Positions 1-9,403 of a stretch of DNA of 64,000 nt are shown here, piece after piece. A program made the translations under genes and the position numbers. Source of the DNA: Polaromonas sp. (GTDB taxonomy: Bacteria; Pseudomonadota; Gammaproteobacteria; Burkholderiales; Burkholderiaceae_C); NCBI RefSeq assembly GCF_013817205.1, contig NZ_JACDDD010000004.1, positions 1 to 64,000 on the forward strand. Reading direction: 5' to 3'. How positions within the stretch are numbered: position 1 is the first letter of the stretch; each line of letters starts with the position of its first letter. The notes beneath the pieces are model-generated. The model saw nothing but the letters and a program-made list of their open reading frames with translations, was not told where the DNA came from and ran no database searches.

Positions 1-100
1 GGCTCGTTTGCTGTGCATTGCTGCACTGGCTATCGCAAGGAGGCGACCGCGGCGCCCGGCGCGTGTGCAGGGGGAGTGTTTGATGCGGGCCCCTGAAGGT

Positions 101-697
101 TTATAGCGAACCGCGTTGCCAAGTGATGCAGCGGTTGTTGGCCGGCATGGCCCGGTCTTCCAGCAAGTGGAGGCTCGCCTGGAGGGCCAGCGCATCAACG
201 GCTTCAAAATCACGAAGTCCGCTGGCCGGATTGCCCGCGCGCAGCATGGCGTCAAAGTGGGCATTGCTAGCGCTGGTGAAATGGCCGCCATAGTTGAAAG
301 GGCCATACACCGTGAGCAAGCCGGCTGGCGGCATGCGTGACTGCAGCTCGGTGAAAAGGCGCTGCACCTCTTCCCAGCCCATGATGTGCAAAGTGTTGGC
401 GCTGAAGACAGCATCAAACTGTGCTGGCGGCCATGCCAGGCGAACATCGAGTTCGAGGGGGGCTGGTGTGTTGAGGAGGGCAGATTCCGCCAGCCACAGC
501 TGTATGCCTGGCAAATGATCGGCGACATCAGAGGCTTGCCAGCGCAGCCAGGGCAGGGCCCGGGCAAAATACGCAGCATGCTGGCCGGTGCCGCTACCGA
601 TTTCCAGCACCTGGCGGCGGTCAGCAAAGCGTTCGCGCAGAACCTCCAGAATGGGGTCCCGGTTCCTGGTGGTGGCGGGCGCGGTGGGTTTGTCCAT
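101..697 (-). CDS. DUF938-like SAM-dependent methyltransferase
   Basis: ORF with ILEVLRERFADRRQVLEIGSGTGQHAAYFA motif I and YGPFNYGGHFTSASNAHFDAML, typical of the DUF938 family. Confidence 0.8.
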   Translation of the reverse strand: MDKPTAPATTRNRDPILEVLRERFADRRQVLEIGSGTGQHAAYFARALPWLRWQASDVADHLPGIQLWLAESALLNTPAPLELDVRLAWPPAQFDAVFSANTLHIMGWEEVQRLFTELQSRMPPAGLLTVYGPFNYGGHFTSASNAHFDAMLRAGNPASGLRDFEAVDALALQASLHLLEDRAMPANNRCITWQRGSL

Positions 698-826
698 GGG
701 AATCGATTGTCACCGCCTGGAACTGCTGTGGTGAAAGGAGATCCAGCATGCCCTGCTGTAGAAGCGGCGTATAACGAAGCCAGCACATTAAAAATCCGTC
801 AGAATCATCCGACACAAAGGACAGCC

Positions 827-1318
827 ATGCGATCGTTCAAAATTTTTGCCTTCCTGGCAGCCACATTGTTCTGGCTTGGCGGGTGTGCGCTGCACACTTT
901 CGGTTCCATCGCATCGGGTATGTCGCGTGACGAGGTGGTCTCGCGCATGGGCAAGCCTGACGCGGTGGTGGTGCTCGGCCAGGGTGCACGCATGCAGTAC
1001 TCTGGCCAGCCGCATGGGCAGTTTGCGTACATGGTGGACCTTGACGCCTCGGGGCGGGTAATGAGCGCCCGACAAGTGCTCAATGCACGCGACTTTGCGC
1101 GCATTGAACTGGGCAAATGGACGCGCGACGATGTGCTTCGCGAATTCGGACGACCCGCCGCCATCGAACATGTGGCTTTGTGGCAGGGCGATATCCTGAC
1201 CTACCGTTGGGTGGAAGTTCACGACATGTTTTACTGGGTCTATCTGGACGCCAACCAGGTGGTTCAAAAAGCTCATCCAGGGATGGAGCTCCGCGGAGAG
1301 CGCGAAGAGAGGCGCTGA
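827..1318 (+). CDS. putative lipoprotein
   Basis: Internal ATG at 827 gives MRSFKIFAFLAATLFWLGGCALHTFGS with a lipobox; the longer ORF from 386 overlaps the opposite-strand methyltransferase. Confidence 0.7.
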   Translation: MRSFKIFAFLAATLFWLGGCALHTFGSIASGMSRDEVVSRMGKPDAVVVLGQGARMQYSGQPHGQFAYMVDLDASGRVMSARQVLNARDFARIELGKWTRDDVLREFGRPAAIEHVALWQGDILTYRWVEVHDMFYWVYLDANQVVQKAHPGMELRGEREERR

Positions 1319-1330
1319 GGCCTCAGCGCA

Positions 1331-2221
1331 TCAGTTTTTCTTCAACTGCAACGCGGCTTCATACAGCTCATTGCGCGGCGCCCCCGTAATTTCAGCGGCA
1401 AGTTTCACTGCAGTCTTCAGCGGCAACTCAGCCAGCAGAAGCTGTAGAACACGGTCGCCGTCGCTTTTTGCCTGGGCCTCTACGCCTGGGTGCAGCACCA
1501 GCGCAAACTCACCGCGGGTGCGCTGACTGCCAGCGGCCAGCCAGGCGCTGAAGTCACGCGCCGCCACCGTGGCTATTTCCTCGAACTGCTTGGTCAGCTC
1601 CCGGCCCACCGTGAGCCGCCGAGCACCCAGCGGTGCCATGGCGCGCGCCAGCGCCTCGATGCGGTGCGGCGCCTCCAGAATGACGACTGCGCGGCTGTCC
1701 GCCTGCAGCGCCAGCACGGCTTGCTCGCGCTCCGCGGCTTTGGACGGCAAAAAGCCGGCAAACACAAAGCCCCCACCGCCGCTGATGCCGGCCACGCTCA
1801 GCGCAGCCGTCACGCTGCTCGAACCGGGCAGCGGAAGGATGGCCAGTCCCGCCGCGCGCACGGCCGCCACCAGCCGGGCGCCGGGGTCGCTGACGGCTGG
1901 AGTGCCGGCGTCGCTGACGTAAGCCACACGTTCACCGCGCTGCAGACGCTCGATCACGCCGCCGGCTGCCTGCGCTTCGTTGTGTTCGTGCACCGGCAGC
2001 AGGGGCTTGTCGATGCCGTACTGGCGTAGCATGGTCTTGGTGTGGCGGGTGTCTTCGCAGGCGATGGCGTGCACCAGCTGCAGCACATGCAGCGCGCGCA
2101 GGCTGATGTCCGACAGGTTGCCAATGGGTGTGGCCACCACATACAGGGCGGCTTCGGGATAATGCTGCATGCCCGCCGCAGCGCGGGCGGCAGGCAGTGA
2201 CAGGTCGAAGGAAGCGTTCAA
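1331..2221 (-). CDS. rsmI: 16S rRNA (cytidine(1402)-2'-O)-methyltransferase
   Basis: LYVVATPIGNLSDISLRALHVLQ...ACEDTRHTKTML...SDAGTPAVSDPGARLV signatures. Confidence 0.93.
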   Translation of the reverse strand: MNASFDLSLPAARAAAGMQHYPEAALYVVATPIGNLSDISLRALHVLQLVHAIACEDTRHTKTMLRQYGIDKPLLPVHEHNEAQAAGGVIERLQRGERVAYVSDAGTPAVSDPGARLVAAVRAAGLAILPLPGSSSVTAALSVAGISGGGGFVFAGFLPSKAAEREQAVLALQADSRAVVILEAPHRIEALARAMAPLGARRLTVGRELTKQFEEIATVAARDFSAWLAAGSQRTRGEFALVLHPGVEAQAKSDGDRVLQLLLAELPLKTAVKLAAEITGAPRNELYEAALQLKKN

Positions 2222-2661
2222 TGTGGTTTTCCAGAAAGCAGGTTGCGAAGGTGCCGGCCGCCACGGGCAGGCAACCGGGCCAGATTACCACCAAGCGGCT
2301 CGGTGACGCCGCAGAATTGCTGGCGCGGGACCACTTGGTGCGCGCCGGACTGAAACTGTTGCAGGCCAACTACCGCACGCCGGGCCGCGGCGGCGGCGAG
2401 GTGGACCTGATCATGGCCGCGCCCGACGGAACGCTGGTGTTTGTCGAAGTGCGCCAGCGCAGAAGCAGCTCGCACGGCGGCGCAGGCGCCAGCATTGGCA
2501 CGATCAAGCAGCAGCGGATTGTTTTTGCGGCACGCCATTACCTGATGCGTTTTGCTTCCCCGCCGCCTTGCCGCTTTGATGTGGTGCTGGTTCAGGGCGG
2601 CATTGACACCCCGGGTGGGACGACCCTCGAGTGGCTGCGCGGCGCCTTTGATGCTGATTGA
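2221..2661 (+). CDS. YraN family (UPF0102) nuclease-like protein
   Basis: Divergent from rsmI; GDAAELLARDHLVRAGLKLLQANYRTPGRGGGEVDLIM...LVFVEVRQR; start ATG 2221 in a longer ORF. Confidence 0.88.
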   Translation: MWFSRKQVAKVPAATGRQPGQITTKRLGDAAELLARDHLVRAGLKLLQANYRTPGRGGGEVDLIMAAPDGTLVFVEVRQRRSSSHGGAGASIGTIKQQRIVFAARHYLMRFASPPPCRFDVVLVQGGIDTPGGTTLEWLRGAFDAD

Positions 2662-2775
2662 GCGGCCTGGCTCGAGATTGGCGCAGACGCCCGATTTTGT
2701 AACCATGCATTGCGCAGCGTGGCACAAGGCGGCGTATGTGTGATTTGGAAATGTCTGACCCGTTATCATCGCCCC

Positions 2776-3372
2776 ATGCTCGAACAACGCATTGAACAGC
2801 ACTTCATTGACAGTGCCGACCTGAAATACCAGGCCGCGCAAGTCCTCTCCAAACCGATTGCTGCTGCGGTGCAAGCCATTCTGGCCAGCGTCACCAGCGG
2901 CGGCAAGGTGCTGGCCTGTGGCAATGGCGGCTCGGCTGCCGACGCCCAGCATTTCGCGGCCGAGTTTGTCGGGCGCTTTGAACGCGAGCGGCCCGAGCTG
3001 GGCGCGATTGCGCTGACGACCGACAGCTCCATCCTCACGGCGATTGCCAACGACTACGACTTCAGTGTGATCTTTTCCAAGCAGGTGCGCGCGCTCGGCA
3101 GTGCGGGCGACGTGTTGCTCGCGCTCAGTACCAGCGGCAATTCGGCCAATGTGCTGGCGGCCATCGAGGCCGCGCATGAGCGCGAGATGACCGTTGTGGC
3201 GCTGACCGGCAAGGGCGGCGGCAAGATGACGTCAACACTGCGCGAAACCGATGTGCATATCTGCGTGCCACATGACCGCACGGCACGCATTCAGGAAGTT
3301 CATCTGCTGACCCTTCACTGCATTTGTGACGGTGTGGATGCCCAGTTACTTGGTGACCAGGAAAGCCCTTGA
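2776..3372 (+). CDS. SIS-domain protein, DiaA/GmhA-like
   Basis: [48 protein letters not shown]; start at 2776. Confidence 0.88.
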   Translation: MLEQRIEQHFIDSADLKYQAAQVLSKPIAAAVQAILASVTSGGKVLACGNGGSAADAQHFAAEFVGRFERERPELGAIALTTDSSILTAIANDYDFSVIFSKQVRALGSAGDVLLALSTSGNSANVLAAIEAAHEREMTVVALTGKGGGKMTSTLRETDVHICVPHDRTARIQEVHLLTLHCICDGVDAQLLGDQESP

Positions 3373-4034
3373 TGATGAAACCGAACACCTCCCCCCGCCC
3401 GCTCAAACGCCTGCTTCTGGCGGCCTGTGCCGCCGCCGTTGTTGGCAGCTCTCTCACCGCCTGCTTCCCGCTGTTGGTGGGTGGCGCAGTCGGCGGCGTC
3501 CTGGTGGCGACGGATCGCCGCACCTCTGGTGCCCAGCTTGAGGACGAAGGGATTGAACTGCGTTCCATGGCCCGCCTGCGCGACAACATCGGCAGCCGCG
3601 CGCGTGTCAGTGTGACCAGCTACAACCGCCAGGTGCTGCTGACCGGCGAGGTGCTCAACGAAAACGACAAAAAACTGGTTGAGCAGGTGGTCTCGCGTGT
3701 CGAAAACGTCAACGGTGTGGTCAATGAGCTGGCCATCCTCAACAGCCCCACGCTGGTGCAGCGTTCGTCCGACGTGCTGATCACCGGTCAGGTCAAGGCC
3801 CTGCTGGTCGACGCCAAGGATCTTTATGCTGGCGCCTTCAAGGTGGTGACCGAACGCGGCACGGTGTACCTGATGGGCCGCGTCACCCAGCGCGAGGCTG
3901 ACCGCGCCACCGAAATCGCCCGCGGTGCACGCGGTGTGCAAAAGGTGGTCCGCATCCTCGAGATCATCAGCGAAGAGGAAATGCAGCGCCTCGTGCCCCC
4001 GCCGGCCAAGTCAGCCCCTGCGCCACGTTCTTAA
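3372..4034 (+). CDS. BON-domain lipoprotein (DolP/OsmY-like)
   Basis: Signal peptide with TACFPLLVGGAVGG and two BON-like repeats (VLLTGEVLNENDKKLVEQVVSRVENVNGVVNEL; VYLMGRVTQREADRATEIARGARGVQKVVRILE). Confidence 0.85.
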   Translation: MMKPNTSPRPLKRLLLAACAAAVVGSSLTACFPLLVGGAVGGVLVATDRRTSGAQLEDEGIELRSMARLRDNIGSRARVSVTSYNRQVLLTGEVLNENDKKLVEQVVSRVENVNGVVNELAILNSPTLVQRSSDVLITGQVKALLVDAKDLYAGAFKVVTERGTVYLMGRVTQREADRATEIARGARGVQKVVRILEIISEEEMQRLVPPPAKSAPAPRS

Positions 4035-4051
4035 GGTGTGATGAGCCCAGC

Positions 4052-4077
4052 AAAAAGCCGGCTGCAGCCGGCTTTTT
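4052..4077. terminator. bidirectional intrinsic terminator
   Basis: Perfect 26-nt palindrome AAAAAGCCGGCTGCAGCCGGCTTTTT between convergent genes. Confidence 0.85.
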
Positions 4078-4116
4078 CATGTGCCACCTGAGGCGCAGCG
4101 ATCCGCCATGGGGGCT

Positions 4117-5037
4117 CTATTTGAGCCGTTTTATCAGGCTCGACGTATCCCAGCGCTGGCCGCCCATGGCCTGTACATCGGCGTAAAACTGGTCCACCAG
4201 CGCGGTCACCGGCAGGCGCGCGCCATTGCTTTTGGCTTCGTCCAGCACCAGACCCAGATCCTTGCGCATCCAGTCCACCGCAAAGCCGAAGTCAAACTTG
4301 TCAGCCGCCATGGTCTTGCCACGGTTGTCGAGTTGCCAGCTTTGCGCCGCACCTTTGCCGATCACGTCCAGCACCTGGTTCATGTCCAGTCCGGCTTTCT
4401 GGCCGAAAGCGATGGCTTCACTGAGCCCCTGCACCAGGCCGGCGATGCAGATCTGGTTGACCATCTTGGTGAGCTGGCCGGCGCCGCTGGCGCCCATCAG
4501 CGTGAAGGCTTTGGCAAACGCCATGCCGGCAGGCTTGACGGCGTCGAAGGCTGCCGCGTCACCGCCGCACATGACGGTGAGCGCGCCGTTTTGCGCACCT
4601 GCCTGGCCACCCGAGACCGGCGCATCGACAAACTGCAGCCCGAGCGCCTGCGCAGCCGCATACAGCTCACGTGCTACGTCGGCGGAGGCGGTGGTGTGAT
4701 CCGAAAAAATCGCGCCCGGCTGCATGCCGGCAAAGGCGCCGTCGGGGCCGAGTGTGACGCCGCGCAGGTCATCGTCATTGCCGACGCAGCAAAAAACAAT
4801 GTCCGCGCCCTGCGCAGCTTCGCGCGGCGTTGGCGCATGTTTTGGGGCTCCAGCCCCCGCGTATTCTGCGCACCACGCTATGGATTTCGTAGCAGTCCGG
4901 TTGTAGACCATGACCTGGTGGCCCGCCAGCGCAAGGTGGCCGGCCATCGGATAACCCATGACGCCCAAGCCGAGAAAGGCGACTTTTCTGGAGACGGCGG
5001 GTTCGTAGGTTTTGGGGTTGGTGGTGGAAACGGTCAT
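4117..5037 (-). CDS. NAD(P)-dependent beta-hydroxyacid dehydrogenase (3-hydroxyisobutyrate dehydrogenase family)
   Basis: VAFLGLGVMGYPMAGHLALAGHQVMVYNRT ... FVDAPVSGGQAGAQNGALTVMCGG. Confidence 0.88.
   Translation of the reverse strand: MTVSTTNPKTYEPAVSRKVAFLGLGVMGYPMAGHLALAGHQVMVYNRTATKSIAWCAEYAGAGAPKHAPTPREAAQGADIVFCCVGNDDDLRGVTLGPDGAFAGMQPGAIFSDHTTASADVARELYAAAQALGLQFVDAPVSGGQAGAQNGALTVMCGGDAAAFDAVKPAGMAFAKAFTLMGASGAGQLTKMVNQICIAGLVQGLSEAIAFGQKAGLDMNQVLDVIGKGAAQSWQLDNRGKTMAADKFDFGFAVDWMRKDLGLVLDEAKSNGARLPVTALVDQFYADVQAMGGQRWDTSSLIKRLK
4838..4893. repeat. dispersed repeat family 2, inside the dehydrogenase gene
   Basis: Reverse complement gctacgaaatccatagcgtggtgcgcagaatacgcgggggctggagccccaaaa aligns with 10019-10071 and 43402-43462. 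Confidence 0.65.
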
Positions 5038-5040
5038 GAG

Positions 5041-6177
5041 TTAAATGATGGCCATGTTTTCGGTGCCGGCAGCAAGATCCTGCGTCTTCGCGCGTTGCGA
5101 GTTGAGCTTGATCTGCAGCCGAAGGTCGTTGACCGAGTCCGCGTTGCGCAGTGCGTCTTCATAAGTGATCATGTTGCTTTCAAAGGCATCGAACAGCGCC
5201 TGATCGAAGGTCTGCATGCCGAGGTTGCGGCTCTTCTTCATGATCTCCTTGATCTCGGAGACGTCGCCCTTGAAGATCAAATCGGAGATCAGCGGCGTGT
5301 TCAGCATGACCTCGACAGCAGCGATCCTGCCCTTGCTGTCTTGCTTGGGCACCAGACGCTGCGAGATCATCGCCTTCATGTTCAGTGACAGGTCCATCAG
5401 CAACTGCGCGCGGCGTTCTTCCGGGAAAAAGTTGATGATGCGGTCCAGCGCCTGGTTGGCGCTGTTGGCGTGCAGGGTGCACAGGCACAAGTGGCCGGTT
5501 TCGGCAAAGGCGACCGCGTGCTCCATGGTCTCGCGGTCGCGCACCTCGCCCATCAGGATCACGTCAGGCGCTTGACGCAGCGTGTTTTTGAGTGCCGCTT
5601 CCCAGCTGTCGGTGTCCAGGCCCACTTCGCGCTGCGTGACCACACAGTTCTTGTGGGGATGCACAAACTCAACCGGGTCTTCGATGGTGATGATGTGTCC
5701 GAAAGACTGCTCGTTGCGCCAGTCCACCATGGCTGCCAGCGTGGTCGACTTGCCTGAACCAGTGGCGCCGACCAGGATGCACAGGCCGCGCTTGGACATC
5801 ACGATGTCCTTGAGCACCTGCGGTACGCCCAGGCCGTCGATGGTCGGCAGCACGGCGGGAATCACCCGCATCACCATGCCGACCTTGCCCTGCTGAATGA
5901 AGGCGTTGACACGAAAGCGCCCGACGTTCGGGGGCGAGATGGCGAAGTTGCACTCCTTGGTGCGTTCGAACTCGGCGGCCTGCTTGTCGTTCATGATCGC
6001 GCGCGCCAGGGCCAGCGTGTGGCCGGCGTTGAGCGGCTGTGGCGAGACCTTGGTGACCTTGCCGTCGACCTTCATGGCCGGCGGAAAGTCGCCGGTGATG
6101 AACAGGTCGCTGCCGTTGCGGCTGACCATCAGCTTGAGAAGGTCGTTGATGAATTTACTGGCCTGGTCGCGTTCCAT
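5041..6177 (-). CDS. pilU: type IV pilus retraction ATPase PilU
   Basis: PilT-type ATPase (GATGSGKSTTLAAMVDWRN) next to a second PilT paralogue. Confidence 0.88.
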   Translation of the reverse strand: MERDQASKFINDLLKLMVSRNGSDLFITGDFPPAMKVDGKVTKVSPQPLNAGHTLALARAIMNDKQAAEFERTKECNFAISPPNVGRFRVNAFIQQGKVGMVMRVIPAVLPTIDGLGVPQVLKDIVMSKRGLCILVGATGSGKSTTLAAMVDWRNEQSFGHIITIEDPVEFVHPHKNCVVTQREVGLDTDSWEAALKNTLRQAPDVILMGEVRDRETMEHAVAFAETGHLCLCTLHANSANQALDRIINFFPEERRAQLLMDLSLNMKAMISQRLVPKQDSKGRIAAVEVMLNTPLISDLIFKGDVSEIKEIMKKSRNLGMQTFDQALFDAFESNMITYEDALRNADSVNDLRLQIKLNSQRAKTQDLAAGTENMAII

Positions 6178-6243
6178 TTTTTCTCCAATTGCATTTGTGC
6201 GCCTGGACTGCCCGCAAGAAGCAATCCTCGCCTCACAGCCGGA

Positions 6244-7287
6244 CTAGCCTGGGAAGTTTTCCGGAATTTTTGCTTTGCCGCGCGCCTCGGCGGCAGAGAT
6301 GACGTTGCGCTTGACGAGGTCGGTCAGGTTCTGGTCCAGCGTCTGCATGCCAACGCTGTTACCCGTTTGAATGGACGAATACATCTGCGCGACTTTGGCT
6401 TCGCGGATCAAATTGCGGATGGCGCTGGTGCCCAGCATGATTTCGTGTGCGGCGACCCGGCCCTGGCCGTCCTTGGTCTTGCACAGGGTTTGCGAAATCA
6501 CGGCCTGCAGCGACTCAGACAACATGGCGCGGATCATCTCCTTTTCTTCGGAAGGAAAAACGTCAATGATCCGGTCAATGGTTTTGGCCGCGCTGGAGGT
6601 GTGCAGCGTGCCGAACACCAGGTGGCCGGTCTCTGCGGCCGTCATCGCCAGGCGAATCGTTTCAAGATCACGCATCTCGCCGACCAGGATAGCGTCCGGG
6701 TCTTCCCGCAGTGCGGACTTGAGCGCGGCGCTGAAGCTCAGCGTGTGCGGGCCGACCTCACGCTGGTTGATCAGACACTTTTTCGACTCATGCACAAACT
6801 CGATTGGGTCTTCCACGGTCAGAATGTGGCCGTATTCGGTTTCGTTGAGGTAGTTGACCATGGCCGCCAGCGTCGTCGATTTGCCCGAGCCGGTCGGACC
6901 GGTGACCAGCACCATGCCACGCGGCTTCATCGCCAGGTCGCCGAAAATCTTGGGCGCATTAAGCTGCTCCAGGGTCAAGATTTTCGAAGGGATGGTCCGG
7001 AACACGGCGCCCGCGCCACGGTTCTGGTTGAAGGCATTGACCCGGAAGCGCGCCAGGCCCTCGATCTCGAAGGAGAAGTCGATCTCCAGAAACTCTTCGT
7101 AGTTCTTGCGCTGGGTGTCGTTCATGATGTCGTACACCATGGCATGGACCTGCTTGTGGTCCAGCGGATCGACGTTGATGCGCCGGACATCCCCATGAAC
7201 CCGGATCATGGGCGGCAGGCCGGCCGACAAATGCAGATCGGACGCCTTGTTCTTGACGCTGAAAGCCAGCAGCTGGGTAATGTCCAT
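6244..7287 (-). CDS. pilT: type IV pilus twitching motility ATPase PilT
   Basis: MDITQLLAFSVKNKASDLHLSAGLPPMIRVHGDVRRIN; GPTGSGKSTTLAAM; typical PilT length. Confidence 0.93.
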   Translation of the reverse strand: MDITQLLAFSVKNKASDLHLSAGLPPMIRVHGDVRRINVDPLDHKQVHAMVYDIMNDTQRKNYEEFLEIDFSFEIEGLARFRVNAFNQNRGAGAVFRTIPSKILTLEQLNAPKIFGDLAMKPRGMVLVTGPTGSGKSTTLAAMVNYLNETEYGHILTVEDPIEFVHESKKCLINQREVGPHTLSFSAALKSALREDPDAILVGEMRDLETIRLAMTAAETGHLVFGTLHTSSAAKTIDRIIDVFPSEEKEMIRAMLSESLQAVISQTLCKTKDGQGRVAAHEIMLGTSAIRNLIREAKVAQMYSSIQTGNSVGMQTLDQNLTDLVKRNVISAAEARGKAKIPENFPG

Positions 7288-7322
7288 CCCGAGGGTTTCC
7301 TGAAAAGTTTTACAGTTGGATT

Positions 7323-8051
7323 ATGACCATGATTGTTGACAGGCTCCAAGCCGTGCGTGACCGGATTACCACGGCCTGTGCCGCGTCGGGTCGCGATCCG
7401 GCCGGCGTGCGGCTGCTGGCCGTGTCCAAGACTTTCGGCCCGGATGCGGTGATGGCGGCGATTGCGGGCGGACAGCGCGCTTTCGGCGAGAACTACATTC
7501 AGGAGGGGGTTGAGAAAATTCTGACGGTTCGTGAGTCGCTTGCCGGCCTGAGCGCATCAATTTCCAGCCATGCCAGCCCCTTTGAGTGGCATTGCATCGG
7601 CCCGATCCAGAGCAACAAGACGCGGCTGGTGGCGGCGCACTTTGACTGGGTGCAGTCGGTGGACCGCCTGAAGATTGCGCAGCGCCTGAACGAGCAGCGG
7701 CCCGCGCACCTGCCGCCGCTGCAGATCTGCCTGCAAGTCAACATCGACGGCGGCCCGACCAAGGCCGGGGTAGCGCCAGACGAGGCGCCGGCGCTTGCCG
7801 CAGAGGTGGCGCAGCTGCCCCGGCTGCAACTGCGCGGCCTGATGTCCATCCCCGAACCTGCTCCTGATTTTGTAGCAACTTGCGCAGTGCACCAAAGGGC
7901 CAGGGACCTGTTTGATCATATTAATGCTGCCGGTGTGTTGCCGCAGCCGATGGACACGCTGTCCATCGGCATGACGGCCGACCTGGAAGCTGCCATCCAT
8001 GCTGGCAGCACGATGGTGCGCGTGGGGACTGCAATTTTTGGAAAGAGATAG
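7323..8051 (+). CDS. YggS family PLP homeostasis protein
   Basis: RLLAVSKTFGPDAVMAAIAGGQRAFGENYIQEG; EWHCIGPIQSNKTRLVA; SIGMTADLEAAIHAGSTMVRVGTAIFG; divergent from pilT. Confidence 0.92.
   Translation: MTMIVDRLQAVRDRITTACAASGRDPAGVRLLAVSKTFGPDAVMAAIAGGQRAFGENYIQEGVEKILTVRESLAGLSASISSHASPFEWHCIGPIQSNKTRLVAAHFDWVQSVDRLKIAQRLNEQRPAHLPPLQICLQVNIDGGPTKAGVAPDEAPALAAEVAQLPRLQLRGLMSIPEPAPDFVATCAVHQRARDLFDHINAAGVLPQPMDTLSIGMTADLEAAIHAGSTMVRVGTAIFGKR
7864..7922. repeat. dispersed repeat family 2, inside yggS
   Basis: ctgattttgtagcaacttgcgcagtgcaccaaagggccagggacctgtttgatcat aligns with the reverse complement of 40601-40665. Confidence 0.7.
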
Positions 8052-8160
8052 AGCCCCCACGTTCGTTCACTGCGTGTATCTCTCTGCCCCCCAGGGGGGC
8101 GCTGCGCCTGCGGACTGGCAGAGCCAGATCCGCGGCCCCTGCTTGTATTGAAGAGGCCGC
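8047..8160. repeat. dispersed repeat family 1, copy B (reverse orientation)
   Basis: Reverse complement reads ...ggggccgcggatctggctctgccagtccgcaggcgcagcgcccccctggggggcagagagatacacgcagtgaacgaacgtgggggctc, matching copies at 10.6, 41.7, 44.4, 62.9 and 63.7 kb. Confidence 0.8.
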
Positions 8161-8175
8161 TCCCGCTTTTGGCGA

Positions 8176-8781
8176 TTATTTTTTAGGCGGCGCCAATAGT
8201 TTGATCGCACCGCAGTCGGCTGACAGCCACTTGCCAGCACCGTCCAGCGTCATCTTCTCGGGCTTGCCCTTGACCGTGGTGGTGGTCACCATCTTCATCG
8301 TGTAGGCCTCGTTGCTGGTGTACGTGATCTGACCCTCACCGCTGGACGGCGGCTGCATGCAACTGAAGCTGATCTTCTGAGTGTTGCCCACGCGCGCCGA
8401 GGTGGTGCTTTGGCAATCGCCCTGCTGCTGCGGCTGCGCGATCTCGTTGCGCTCGACCATCTCTTTGGTCAAGCACACCTTCACGCTGATGCCGCCACCC
8501 GTACCGGCGCCCATGCTCATGCCCTGTTTGGCCATCATGTCTTCCATCTGCTTGCGCTGCGCCGGCGGCATGCTGGCCATCTGCTGGTGCATCTGGGCCA
8601 TGGCCTTGTCCATTTCGGCCGAGCCGCCCATTTTTTGGGTGATCTCCCACAGGCCGGGTTTGGTGTCCTGGGCCATGGAAGGCAGCGCGCAGGCCAGCAA
8701 GGCGCCGAGCAATGCGGCGCGGGTGCCGTTCAGGGGAGTAAACAGGGGCTGGGACATGGTTCCTCCGTCCGTGGTGGTCAA
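8176..8781 (-). CDS. DUF3617 domain periplasmic protein
   Basis: Signal peptide then KPGLWEITQKMGGSAEMDKAMAQMHQQMA...VCLTKEMVERNE. Confidence 0.8.
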   Translation of the reverse strand: MTTTDGGTMSQPLFTPLNGTRAALLGALLACALPSMAQDTKPGLWEITQKMGGSAEMDKAMAQMHQQMASMPPAQRKQMEDMMAKQGMSMGAGTGGGISVKVCLTKEMVERNEIAQPQQQGDCQSTTSARVGNTQKISFSCMQPPSSGEGQITYTSNEAYTMKMVTTTTVKGKPEKMTLDGAGKWLSADCGAIKLLAPPKK

Positions 8782-8826
8782 GCGGCAAAGTCTAGGGCTG
8801 ATGCCTGCCCTTTTGCAAGTGCTTCC

Positions 8827-9306
8827 CTACACCCCCAGCGCCAGCCGCGTGTTGTTCTTGACCTCTTCCATCACCGCATAGGTGCGGGTTTCGCGCACGC
8901 CGGGCAGTTGCCACAGCGCGGTGCCCGCAAACTGGCGGTAGGCGGCCATGTCGGCCATGCGGGTCTTGAGCAGGTAGTCGAAGCCGCCGGCCACCATGTG
9001 GCATTCCATGATTTCGGGATACACCTGCACGGCGGCCTTGAAGGCGTCGAAGACGTTGGGCGTGGTGCGGTCCAGCAGCACCTCGACAAACACCGTCATG
9101 CTGGCGCCCAGCTTGAGTGGGTTCAGCCTTGCCTCGTAGCCGAGGATGTAGCCGTCGCGCGTGAGCCGCTGCACCCGCGCCAGCACGGCCGTGGGCGACA
9201 GCGCCACCGCCTCGGCCAGCTTGAGGTTGGCCATGCGCCCGTCCTGCTGAAGCAGGCCCAGGATCTTCAGGTCAATGCGGTCAATATCGGTGGGCAGAGT
9301 AGTCAT
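8827..9306 (-). CDS. Lrp/AsnC family transcriptional regulator, putative regulator of the adjacent putA
   Basis: DRIDLKILGLLQQDGRMANLKLAEAVALSPTAVLARVQRLTRDGYI; divergent from putA. Confidence 0.9.
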   Translation of the reverse strand: MTTLPTDIDRIDLKILGLLQQDGRMANLKLAEAVALSPTAVLARVQRLTRDGYILGYEARLNPLKLGASMTVFVEVLLDRTTPNVFDAFKAAVQVYPEIMECHMVAGGFDYLLKTRMADMAAYRQFAGTALWQLPGVRETRTYAVMEEVKNNTRLALGV

Positions 9307-9403
9307 GCTGGTGAATTATGCGGAATATGGTGCCAAATTCAGAGAAAAATTTGGATTGAATCGGTAGAACATCGCGTTATTCACCAGTTTTCAAGGACCA
9401 CGC

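Noticed and set aside
4081-5388. Long plus-strand ORFs opposite real genes (e.g. 4081-5388, 6019-7326, 8410-9471, 12991-14136 minus, 36210-37379 minus)
   Set aside because: High-GC antisense shadow ORFs; translations are Arg/His/Gly-rich without recognisable motifs and lie opposite well-supported genes.
7545-7600. Another family 2 repeat in yggS (gcatcaatttccagccatgccagccccttt)
   Set aside because: Only partial similarity; the protein region looks slightly expanded but I could not align it convincingly.
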